DNA from: Symsagittifera roscoffensis
Taxonomy: Eukaryota > Xenacoelomorpha > Acoela > Convolutidae
Direction of reading: 5' to 3'
DNA: 64,000 bases
Assembly (NCBI RefSeq): GCF_963678635.1
Contig: NC_087064.1
Coordinates: 37,872,706-37,936,705, forward strand
In this document: positions 54,736 to 63,143 of the stretch, piece after piece
Layout of the letters: every line of letters starts with the position of its first letter
How positions within the stretch are numbered: the stretch's first letter is position 1
The notes under the pieces: generated by a model
Database searches by the model: none
Told to the model about the DNA's origin: nothing
The model's input: the letters and a program-made list of their open reading frames with translations, nothing else
Program-made: the position numbers and the translations under genes

Positions 54736-55911
54736 CAATATGTTAACCGAATTGAAACAAATACCACAAATATCAACAATATACAGGAATCAGATACAGA
54801 CCTCGTTGAAAAAATCACTGAAATACTCAATATTTATGAAAAGCACCCAAACTTTAAAGGCAAACCATCTTTCAAAAAATGGTGTAATTATTGCCGACGA
54901 TACGGACATAGTATTGCTGAATGTAGACAAAAACAACAGGACAATCAAAACAAACCTCAAAAATATAAAGAACCAAATAAATCATTCTATCAATACATGA
55001 AGAAAGATCAAAATCTACCAAACAAAAATGTATACAGCAACAACAGTTCAGGAAAACCAATTTCGAACAATACCAATTACACGAGAACCCAATCACCATA
55101 TAACTCAAGTTATAGAGGAAGATCACCAGAACGAAGAAATACACAAAATTCGTCACAAAATCATTACAATAGACCAAATAGTCGAAATAACTACTCCAGA
55201 TCAAATTCGAATACAACACAATTTGTTTCTAGATCTAATTCCCAATCAAGAAATAATTACTATCCAAACAATCAATCACGAAACTCATCATACAATAGAA
55301 ATAGAAATTACTCCAATAATCGAAATAGAAGTTATTCAAACAACCGAAACCAGAATTACCCGAACAATCGATCAAGGAACAACTCATATAATAGATCAAA
55401 CTATAACAGACCAAACAATAATTATCAAAACAGATCACAAAATAATTCACAAAATCGACATTCAAGTTATAATAACCGATATAGAAATTATTCCCAATCA
55501 CCACACACGAATAATAACCATTATAATAATTCTAACAATCGCCACAGAAGTAGTACACCTAAACATCAAAGACATATTAATCAAGTACAATCAAATCCAG
55601 AAACAACATCAGACCCCCCAGGTATTGATGACACAGGAAATAACGAACTACAACTAAATCAAATAAACTGTGAATCATCAGATTCAGAAAGTGATACAGA
55701 AAACACTATCTCCATAAATATGATAGCAGTCGAAATTGACTACGAACCTATATATATGAACAACCTTTTTCATCACATATATTTGAAAATCAATCAGAAC
55801 TCCTTCACAATTATTATATTGAACCCATCCATTCTACACAAACGGCACAAGAAACTAACGAAATCAACAATACAAATAAATCCAATGGAAATAATAAAAC
55901 AAAATGCTTGA
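54736..55911 (+). CDS. Nucleocapsid: zinc knuckle plus Asn/Ser/Arg/Tyr-rich tail
   Basis: In the same frame as gag after the TGA; the first ATG is at 54997. The knuckle WCNYCRRYGHSIAEC lies at 54883-54924. A tail of about 180 residues follows, made of repeats such as NNRNRSYSNNRNQNYPNN, SRNNSYNRSNYN and QNRSQNNSQNRHSS. It is reminiscent of RNA-binding, prion-like low-complexity domains. The end (GIDDTGNNELQLNQINC and ESSDSESDTENTISINM) is acidic and resembles the linker before protease. It stops at TGA 55909-55911 and overlaps the pol frame by well over 100 bases. Translation needs readthrough of the TGA, reinitiation at 54997, or a functional relative supplying it. Confidence 0.75.
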   Translation, partial: QYVNRIETNTTNINNIQESDTDLVEKITEILNIYEKHPNFKGKPSFKKWCNYCRRYGHSIAECRQKQQDNQNKPQKYKEPNKSFYQYMKKDQNLPNKNVYSNNSSGKPISNNTNYTRTQSPYNSSYRGRSPERRNTQNSSQNHYNRPNSRNNYSRSNSNTTQFVSRSNSQSRNNYYPNNQSRNSSYNRNRNYSNNRNRSYSNNRNQNYPNNRSRNNSYNRSNYNRPNNNYQNRSQNNSQNRHSSYNNRYRNYSQSPHTNNNHYNNSNNRHRSSTPKHQRHINQVQSNPETTSDPPGIDDTGNNELQLNQINCESSDSESDTENTISINMIAVEIDYEPIYMNNLFHHIYLKINQNSFTIIILNPSILHKRHKKLTKSTIQINPMEIIKQNA

Positions 55912-57419
55912 ATACAAATCACATCTATCAAAATATACAAAAAGAACAACCCAAAGAAAAAATTTGGACAATACCATTTCTTTTAGAAAGTCCAAGAAAC
56001 AAAGAATTTCAACCACCAGATCTTGAAATTGATTTTTTAATTGATTCAGGAGCAGAATCAAACATAATAAACATTCCCACATGGAATGAGATAAAAACAA
56101 TCCACCCAAAACTAACGCCTCTTGAAACCTCCAGTAAACTAGCAACAGCGCAAGGATCAACATTGGTAAACTATGGAAAAATTCAATTATTTCTTCTCCC
56201 CACAAGAACAATAGAGCAAAATAAAATTTTAAATAAACCATTTAAACAAATATTTCATATCACTGATATTAAACACAATATTATTGGAATACCATTTATC
56301 TCTAAATATATACCAACAATCAACATTTTGAATAGTAAAATACTAATCAAAGATAAATACACAAAAACAAAAGACACATCCCTAACATTTTTTCAAAGAT
56401 TAAATAAACAACCACCATTCTTTTCAAAATTTTATCCGATATATAATCAACAAAGAAAACACCTGAAACCACTATCAGGAAACATATATAATTTTTCAAT
56501 AAAACAAGTTCACCAATATGATAAAAAACAAAATAAACAACAACTCTATATGTCAGATTTTGAATTCAAACCTATCCATAAGTTTTTCAAAATCACAATT
56601 TCATCCATAAAATATTTGAAAAACTCGAATTCAGATATTATTTCTCTACATGTATACAACAATACACCCTATCAAGTAACATTACCTTTAGGACTTTTAG
56701 GCTATTGCGAAACCAACGCTACGATATCACCAATACACGAAAAAGCATACCGCGTAAATAATATACTCCAATTATTAGATATTTGTCAATCCACAATTCT
56801 TAATGAAGAATTATCCATAAATAATATAATAAGTAATGAAAAAAGAAATACAGATTATTTCACAAAAACCCCATATTTCAAACCTACATTCAACATAAAT
56901 AACTATACAGAGAATCAACAGAAATTTTTAACAATGTTTAACTTCCAACATTCACAAATAACACAAGACGAATTTGATAAATTAGCCAAACAGCTAATAA
57001 AATATTCATCAGTCTTTGCAACATCCAAACTTGATGTTGGCAAAATCAGCTCATCACTACATCTTCCATTAAAACCTGACGCAGTTTTCAAAAAACAAAG
57101 AGCAAGTAAAGTACCAATTCACTTACATGATAAAGTAAACAGATTACTCGATATTTTAGAACAATACAATATTATCTCACCGGTAAACAAAGAAGAACAA
57201 CCAAAAGGTAACACATTTATAAACCCTGTTATCATCCTAGCAAAAGGAGAATCATTAAAAATAGTTCTAGACGCTAGATACCTTAATTCACTATTAGACG
57301 AATCAAAATGCAATTGGCCTATTGAACCAATACAAGTTATTTTAACAAAAATAAACGGAAAATACTTTACAACCGCAGATATGAATAGTGCATATAATCA
57401 AATGCCACTAGATGATTAA
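55908..57419 (+). CDS. pol: Pol part 1: protease and N-terminal reverse transcriptase
   Basis: The frame is -1 relative to gag and open upstream to at least 55750. The protease active site is FLIDSGAESNIINIP (DSG at about residue 46 counting from 55908), with IIGIPFISKYIP as the second conserved strand. After a long linker, RT begins near residue 370: LHLPLKPDAVFKKQRASKVP, NPVIILAKGESLKIVLDARY and FTTADMNSAYNQMPL, the last being motif A with a catalytic Asp. TAA at 57417-57419 interrupts RT. The same frame continues with RT sequence directly after it, so the stop is a single nonsense change in this copy. The protein would normally be made as part of Gag-Pol. Confidence 0.85.
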   Translation: MNTNHIYQNIQKEQPKEKIWTIPFLLESPRNKEFQPPDLEIDFLIDSGAESNIINIPTWNEIKTIHPKLTPLETSSKLATAQGSTLVNYGKIQLFLLPTRTIEQNKILNKPFKQIFHITDIKHNIIGIPFISKYIPTINILNSKILIKDKYTKTKDTSLTFFQRLNKQPPFFSKFYPIYNQQRKHLKPLSGNIYNFSIKQVHQYDKKQNKQQLYMSDFEFKPIHKFFKITISSIKYLKNSNSDIISLHVYNNTPYQVTLPLGLLGYCETNATISPIHEKAYRVNNILQLLDICQSTILNEELSINNIISNEKRNTDYFTKTPYFKPTFNINNYTENQQKFLTMFNFQHSQITQDEFDKLAKQLIKYSSVFATSKLDVGKISSSLHLPLKPDAVFKKQRASKVPIHLHDKVNRLLDILEQYNIISPVNKEEQPKGNTFINPVIILAKGESLKIVLDARYLNSLLDESKCNWPIEPIQVILTKINGKYFTTADMNSAYNQMPLDD

Positions 57420-60400
57420 TCGCGACGCTTAACACAATTTGTTATTGGAAATCAGCAATATGAATTCAACCGCCTATTCTATGGAATATCCATAGGACCA
57501 GCAGCATTTTCAGCTTTTATGAGCAAAATTTTTAGACCACTAATACTCAAGAAAAACGCAATCACCTATTTAGACGATGTTTTTATGCAATCACAGACAA
57601 AAGAAGAAATGTTCAATGTTCTAGAACACTATCACAAAATACTTCAGAACGAAAATCTGAAGGCCGCCCCCGATAAATCACACTTCTTTTTAACACGAGT
57701 TAAATTCTTAGGACACAATATAGAAAGAAAAACAATCACTCCATTAAAATCACGCATTGATGCTATTCAAAAGCTCCAACCACCAACAAACAAAAAGAAA
57801 ATCCAAGAATTCCTTGGAATGTTAAATTTTTTAAGCAAATATGTCTACAAAATGCAATTATACCTAAGACCATTCTATAATATACTTAGACAACAAAATA
57901 ATTTTGAATGGAACACAGAACATCAAGCGCGATTTGAAGAAATTAAAAAACTCTTAACTGAACAAATTTCGAATACAATTCCAGATCCAAATCAACCATT
58001 CTATGCAATGTGCGATGCTTCGAATTTTGGCATCGGCGCAGCATTATTACAATCACACAATGGTACAAACAAAATGAACCTTATATCAGCAAATTCTCGA
58101 CTATTCACTCAAGCAGAGCTACGACTTTCAACTCTAATGAGAGAATGTACAGCTATAATATATACACTAACAGAATATGAATTTCTGATACTTGGATCAA
58201 AACATCCAACAGTTCTATTCACAGATCACAAACCAATCATTTTTCTCTTTACACAAAAATCTAATCCAAATCACCGAGTTTATAGATTTCAACTAATTCT
58301 AATGAAATTCCCAAACTTACATATAGTTTGGACAGCAGGAAAGAATCTTGCATTACCAGACACTTTAAGTCGAAATACACCACCTGAATTACTTACACGT
58401 AAAACTACAGTAGAAATACCCAAAAATATAAAATTCTACCTTGCAGAAAACGAAACATCACCCCGACTAGAATGCAAATATGCAGTAAAAACTGACGTTG
58501 ACCAATCACAGATAAACAATCTACAACACTTCCCACTTTATTTAGATTGCCAAAATAACCACTACGAAGTTGATCTACTTGGAACATCAACTTTCAAACC
58601 AATTCCATATTCACAATGGATAAAAGATAACACCCAACAAAAAAGAGTAAAACAACACCCGCATAAAAAAGACCTTTTTCCATTAATTGAAAAAGAAAAT
58701 CTAACTGATAAAATAAATTTATCAGGACCACAAACAAACGATTCAAAGTACACAATAAATCAAGTTTTTGACCTCCATGACCCACTTGATACAATTCCTT
58801 TATCTAAATTAGAAATTGAAAACATTTTTCTCCCCCCAACAAATAAAGTTACAATTAATACTTTGAAACAATATCAAAATCTTGACCCAGTAATTAGACA
58901 ACTAAAATCATGGCACAAATATAAAACTAAACCCGTTAGGGCAGATACAACTATTTTAGGAAATAAAACACTCCTCCGATATTTTCGAAAATTCAATAAT
59001 ACAACAATTAACGAAAACACAGACCTTCTAGAATACCAATTGAATGAATCTACAGTTCCCTGTCTCCCTTTAAGCATGATTCTCATAGCTTTTAATATTT
59101 CACATACACAAAACATTAAAGGACACTCTGGATCAGAGAAAACATATTCAAATTTCATACAAAACTTTTATTTTCCAAATGCACCAATTTGGATAAAAGT
59201 ACTATGCAATGATTGTATAGTATGTCAACTAAGTAAACCTTATCCAAATCAAAAACAAATAGCACAAAAACAAGATTTTAAAGGACAAAGTTTGTACTTT
59301 AACCACCGTATTTCATTTGATACAAAAGGACCAATTTCACCCTCATCCGAAGGAAACTCCTACATTATGGTAATTGTTGACGCGTTTACACATTATGTAG
59401 CACTTAACCCAGTACCACATTGTAACGCTTATTACGCTTACACAACACTCTATGAACACTGGATAGCCAAATTCGGACTACCAGAAATTTTAGTTACAGA
59501 CAACGGTACAGAATTCATAAATAATGAAATCATCACACTATGTCATTTATATAACATCAAACACAAACCACGTACATCTCACGCACCTTGGACAAACGGC
59601 TTAGTCGAAGGTATGAACCGTTCATTACAAGAATATCTTAGATGTATCATCAATGGAAATGATACAAGATACACCGAATGGTCAGCAGATGTAAAACTAT
59701 TTCCCTTAGCATATAATTCACAAATCACAACTCTAGAAATGTCACCATATGAAATGGTTTTTAATCAAAAGCCACGCAAACCAATTATGTTTACAGCAAA
59801 CTCTCATAAAAATGCACAAAGTTATTGTCAAACGAATAAAGACTCAATTTGTTATAACTTACCTTTACATACACACGATGAAGATCATTTTCATCACCCA
59901 CAAATCCTTAAATTAGCCTCCGGTACACACACCGAATGGATTTTAAACAGAGATAAAAAGCCCAATGAAATTTACCAAAAAGTAACAAAAAATTTGTTAC
60001 AAAGGCAAAACATTAATGAACAAATAAATTCACGCTTTACACCAGCCTCCGATTTAAAAATTGGAACATTTGTTTTAATACCCAATTTTAACACTCAAAA
60101 AGGAATCTCTAAAAAATTACAACCCCTTCGTAAAGGACCATACCAAATAATTGCTAAACCCACTGATGTCACATATAAAATCACCGACTCAGACAAAAAA
60201 GAAATTGTTCAACATCGAAACAACCTATTACCTTATTACCCAAAAGAATACGCACTACGCGAACTAACTCAATTATATTCCTTCACAGGTTTAAAAATTA
60301 TTCAAAACAACCCACATACGGAGAATAAAACTAAGGAACAACATGACATTCATCTCGAGAACCAAAAAAAAAAATCGAGTATAACGAAAAACAATACAAA

Positions 60401-60596
60401 AAAGCTAGATCAAAATATACCTCAAAAAGAAAGAAAAAATAGAAAATTGACTGAAAAAATAATACCCCAAGAACAAATCGACAAATCAGAACATAGAGAG
60501 TCATCACGACTTAGAAATCAACCACGTAAAAACTATAAAACATTCATTCCACAATCTAAAATATTAAAGAAAGTCGAATTTCAAAAACAGCTTTAA
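57420..60596 (+). CDS. pol: Pol part 2: RT C-terminus, RNase H, integrase
   Basis: Same frame as part 1; the first ATG is at 57519 (1025 codons). RT motif B (GISIGPAAFSAFM) precedes that ATG and YLDD follows at residues 17-20. RNase H has AMCDASNFGIGAALL, MRECTA and LFTDHKP. The integrase zinc finger is His529, His536, Cys563, Cys566. The core has Asp601, Asp661 and Glu697 (35 residues between the last two), in FDTKGP, VTDNGTEF and LVEGMNRSL. A GPY/F module (LRKGPYQIIAKP) is at about 873. The C-terminus is basic, with ESSRLRNQPRKNYKTF. No chromodomain was seen. Apart from the upstream nonsense codon all catalytic residues are present, so the copy is young. Confidence 0.92.
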   Translation, partial: SRRLTQFVIGNQQYEFNRLFYGISIGPAAFSAFMSKIFRPLILKKNAITYLDDVFMQSQTKEEMFNVLEHYHKILQNENLKAAPDKSHFFLTRVKFLGHNIERKTITPLKSRIDAIQKLQPPTNKKKIQEFLGMLNFLSKYVYKMQLYLRPFYNILRQQNNFEWNTEHQARFEEIKKLLTEQISNTIPDPNQPFYAMCDASNFGIGAALLQSHNGTNKMNLISANSRLFTQAELRLSTLMRECTAIIYTLTEYEFLILGSKHPTVLFTDHKPIIFLFTQKSNPNHRVYRFQLILMKFPNLHIVWTAGKNLALPDTLSRNTPPELLTRKTTVEIPKNIKFYLAENETSPRLECKYAVKTDVDQSQINNLQHFPLYLDCQNNHYEVDLLGTSTFKPIPYSQWIKDNTQQKRVKQHPHKKDLFPLIEKENLTDKINLSGPQTNDSKYTINQVFDLHDPLDTIPLSKLEIENIFLPPTNKVTINTLKQYQNLDPVIRQLKSWHKYKTKPVRADTTILGNKTLLRYFRKFNNTTINENTDLLEYQLNESTVPCLPLSMILIAFNISHTQNIKGHSGSEKTYSNFIQNFYFPNAPIWIKVLCNDCIVCQLSKPYPNQKQIAQKQDFKGQSLYFNHRISFDTKGPISPSSEGNSYIMVIVDAFTHYVALNPVPHCNAYYAYTTLYEHWIAKFGLPEILVTDNGTEFINNEIITLCHLYNIKHKPRTSHAPWTNGLVEGMNRSLQEYLRCIINGNDTRYTEWSADVKLFPLAYNSQITTLEMSPYEMVFNQKPRKPIMFTANSHKNAQSYCQTNKDSICYNLPLHTHDEDHFHHPQILKLASGTHTEWILNRDKKPNEIYQKVTKNLLQRQNINEQINSRFTPASDLKIGTFVLIPNFNTQKGISKKLQPLRKGPYQIIAKPTDVTYKITDSDKKEIVQHRNNLLPYYPKEYALRELTQLYSFTGLKIIQNNPHTENKTKEQHDIHLENQKKKSSITKNNTKKLDQNIPQKERKNRKLTEKIIPQEQIDKSEHRESSRLRNQPRKNYKTFIPQSKILKKVEFQKQL

Positions 60597-61415
60597 TTTT
60601 ATATTTAATAATTTTTGCACCTCTGAAATTTTTTGAACTTTCATTTTTCAAAATAACATGCTGACAAACAAGCAACGATTCTAGTTCAAAATTAGCCAAT
60701 AGGATTCATCCAATCCGTCACCTTCTCTAACTCTAACACAAACCAACTAGACGAACGATATTAAACTCCAAGCATATCTATAACTATAACTTTGCGACCT
60801 CCAGGTCAAAAATAAGCAAACCACTCCAACTTGACAACTAAAATAAATATCACCATAATATCATAACCCTCCCCTATCTAATAACCCAAAGATCAACAAT
60901 ATTTCCCCAACTCCGATCTCAAATACCCCCCAAACAAATATGTTAAATTAGCCTAAAGTAAAAGAACGACCATTTTAATTAGCCTAAAGTATAAAACTCT
61001 CAAAAATACCCCAGATCACTTGACAAATAAAAATAAAGACAAAGAAGACCTCCCGATCACCATAAAACTCGCCCCCAACAATTTTTCACAAAACTCAACC
61101 CACTTGTCAAAAAACCAATAAATAATTCGACCACACTTGAAAATTGCCCCAAACAACAAAAAATATTCGATCGAGAAGCCATTTCTTAAATGCTCTTCTC
61201 TCGACCAGTCAACATAATTCTTAACATTATCATAAACTTTTTAACGATATTTAAACTTTTAATCATATTTTTTTTGATACCTTTGAATCTTTTGTAATAA
61301 TCTTAATCATTTTTTGCAATATTTTTTAAATTTTCTATTTCATATTTGAACTATACCTCCAGCTTTCGAAAGCTATTGACTATATCCACAGGTACGATTC
61401 ACAAAACTTATCTAA
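60597..61415. other. Noncoding region between pol and the env part
   Basis: About 0.8 kb without coding frames, still A/C-rich until about 61200 and then T-rich. AATTAGCCTAAAGTA occurs twice near 60947 and 60978. It could hold a splice acceptor for an env mRNA; CCACAG at 61386-61391 just before the next frame is one possible site. Confidence 0.4.
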
Positions 61416-61616
61416 ATGATACGAACCATTTTTAGTAGAACAGATATTTTTTTACTATTTGTAATTTTTATAACATTTCTATCATCCCTCATCTTGACAA
61501 TATGCAAATGTATAAAGAAAGCAATCATCACATTCGCCCTAGCAACAATCCTCCTAATTATTTTCCTAGAAGAATACTATAATAAACATAAATTTTTCCA
61601 CCAAAAGAATCAATAA
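61416..61616 (+). CDS. Small membrane-protein frame before env
   Basis: 66 codons with two hydrophobic segments, IFLLFVIFITFLSSLILTI and AIITFALATILLIIFL, separated by CKCIKK, and a charged end (EEYYNKHKFFHQKNQ). It overlaps the following ATG-less frame, which is shifted by one base, from 61570 on. It could be a separate viroporin-like or anchor protein, or the N-terminal exon of a larger protein. I do not recognise it. Confidence 0.5.
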   Translation: MIRTIFSRTDIFLLFVIFITFLSSLILTICKCIKKAIITFALATILLIIFLEEYYNKHKFFHQKNQ

Positions 61617-62745
61617 AAAACCATCAAAAATTGCTAACCAACAATCACTCAGTCAGTCTTCACCGACATCATCCCAAGATAACCCAACACCATCTTCAAC
61701 TACCCAAAACCCCCAAACATCCACACGAATTTCTTTTCAAGATAACCCATATACCTTTGAAGAACGACACGCTCGCTTATCTGAACCACTAGAACCAGTT
61801 CAACGACAAGCACCTCTAAGCGAACCAACATATAACTTATACCCAACACTACCACAAGAATTAAGTAGAATACGAAATCCTAGTCAAAATCAAAATACAG
61901 TCGAAATAAATAGACAAATTATACATCCTCGACGAAACAGAAATTTTCAAACTCCCCGAGTTCATTTTGATATACCTCAATCCCCATCACAAAGTACTCC
62001 AGAAAACCCCATTGGTATATTACCAGAAACCCCTACGCTTCTTTCACAACGTAGCACCTCAAGCCTACCCTCAGATTACTTAGGTTCAACACCAACATCT
62101 GAACAAATTCGTGAAAATCCCTTAAACCCCACAAACCAAACATCACGACTACCATATTGGACAACACATTCATTCACACAAGGTGAACCAAATTTAATCA
62201 ATGATCCAATAGATATTTCTACGGATACAACAACATCCTCGTCACTACCAGAAACATTATCACTACCATCAACACCATCAATAAGCCAGATTTCAACACC
62301 GCCTTTTAACTTAAATTTCCCAAATAACCTCGACGCTAGATATCGAGAACAATCATCAACAAATATTCCTTTAAGACTAGACTGGAATACATTCACAGCA
62401 CCTCCACCATTATTTGGACAGCACCCAGAAAGTAACCGACTCCACAACTGGGCACTAAATAGACTACAATATAGACAAGACATCCACGAAGACATTCGTG
62501 ATCATAACATCCAAATACTCCAACAAAATAGTCTACAATTAAAATTTGAAATCACGGTTAAACTAAACAACATTACTCAACATCCCTACCCATTAAACCC
62601 ACCAAATATAACAGCTCAATCACTACCACCACCATTTATAACAACTGAAGTAATATACAAATACGACAGATATACCAAAAAGACAATTGGTTACATCACA
62701 TTTTATAACCCATACTCAGGATTATCATACACATGTATATTCTAA
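61570..62745 (+). CDS. Long open frame without any ATG, unrecognised
   Basis: 392 codons, open from just after TAG 61567-61569 to TAA 62743-62745, and no Met codon anywhere. The first two thirds are Ser/Thr/Pro/Gln-rich (SSPTSSQDNPTPSSTTQNP, ISTDTTTSSSLPETLSLP). The last third looks folded (LDWNTFTAPPPLFGQHPES, LHNWALNRLQYRQDIHEDIR, LQLKFEITVKLNN, TKKTIGYITFYNPYSG). It overlaps the start of the Env-like frame by 13 bases. Translation would need a frameshift from the 66-codon membrane frame, or splicing from an upstream start. Length and composition argue that it is a real coding sequence. Confidence 0.6.
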   Translation, partial: KNTIININFSTKRINKKPSKIANQQSLSQSSPTSSQDNPTPSSTTQNPQTSTRISFQDNPYTFEERHARLSEPLEPVQRQAPLSEPTYNLYPTLPQELSRIRNPSQNQNTVEINRQIIHPRRNRNFQTPRVHFDIPQSPSQSTPENPIGILPETPTLLSQRSTSSLPSDYLGSTPTSEQIRENPLNPTNQTSRLPYWTTHSFTQGEPNLINDPIDISTDTTTSSSLPETLSLPSTPSISQISTPPFNLNFPNNLDARYREQSSTNIPLRLDWNTFTAPPPLFGQHPESNRLHNWALNRLQYRQDIHEDIRDHNIQILQQNSLQLKFEITVKLNNITQHPYPLNPPNITAQSLPPPFITTEVIYKYDRYTKKTIGYITFYNPYSGLSYTCIF

Positions 62746-63143
62746 AAATATTAATTTTTCTCCAACTCTTTTTTCTAGTAATCTCCAATCAGAATATAAA
62801 CCCTTCCCCCCGCACAGGACCCCAAGATTTGTTAGTAACACATTACGATTGTGAAGAAAATGAACAAAAAACACTACACAAATATGCAATAAATCAAGTA
62901 TCACAATGCGAAACAGAACCACAAGCTATAGAAACAACAAATGTAATAGCGACACTTTATTCAAAAGCCCGAGCAACAACAGGTATAGGATATAAATTCA
63001 CAGCAACATTTTCTGAAAAGAAAGTACATTGTTCACAAGTCTCAAATGGAAATAAAACCGACTTGACCACGAATCATTCTACCAGAGTAATATCGAACGA
63101 CTTTTACATCTCAATCCCGAAAATTGTAAAAACGAGTTACTAA
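62733..63143 (+). CDS. env: Env-like glycoprotein, N-terminal part (frame broken)
   Basis: 136 codons. The ATG lies inside the end of the previous frame. MYILKILIFLQLFFLVIS is a good signal peptide. Further along are THYDCEENEQKTLHKYAINQ, VSQCETEPQAIE and a third Cys in KVHCSQVSNGNKT, with Asn-linked glycosylation sites (NKT, NHS). The reading frame is lost around 63040-63065 in an A-rich stretch, and coding continues in another frame. The protein would be a membrane glycoprotein for entry or cell-to-cell transfer. The Cys pattern differs from classical insect errantivirus Env as I know it, so its origin is left open. Confidence 0.65.
   Translation: MYILKILIFLQLFFLVISNQNINPSPRTGPQDLLVTHYDCEENEQKTLHKYAINQVSQCETEPQAIETTNVIATLYSKARATTGIGYKFTATFSEKKVHCSQVSNGNKTDLTTNHSTRVISNDFYISIPKIVKTSY

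Larger units (their letters stand above)
52571..55037 (+). repeat. 2467-bp tandem duplication, copy 2
   Basis: Starts after GTATACAGCAACAACA and continues TTACGGAATC as at 50107. The two parent sequences share ACAACA at the join (GCAACAACAGTTCAGG near 55035, GACACAACATTACGG near 50104). This suggests microhomology-based duplication or a template switch. Confidence 0.92.

Noticed and set aside
55028-55657. 209-codon Ile/Thr-rich plus-strand frame
   Set aside because: It is a shadow of the Asn/Ser/Arg-rich nucleocapsid tail in another frame; the composition follows from AAT/CAA-type codons.
62076-62495. 139-codon minus-strand frame
   Set aside because: It lies antisense to the ATG-less frame, whose plus-strand composition fits a protein better and which continues much further.
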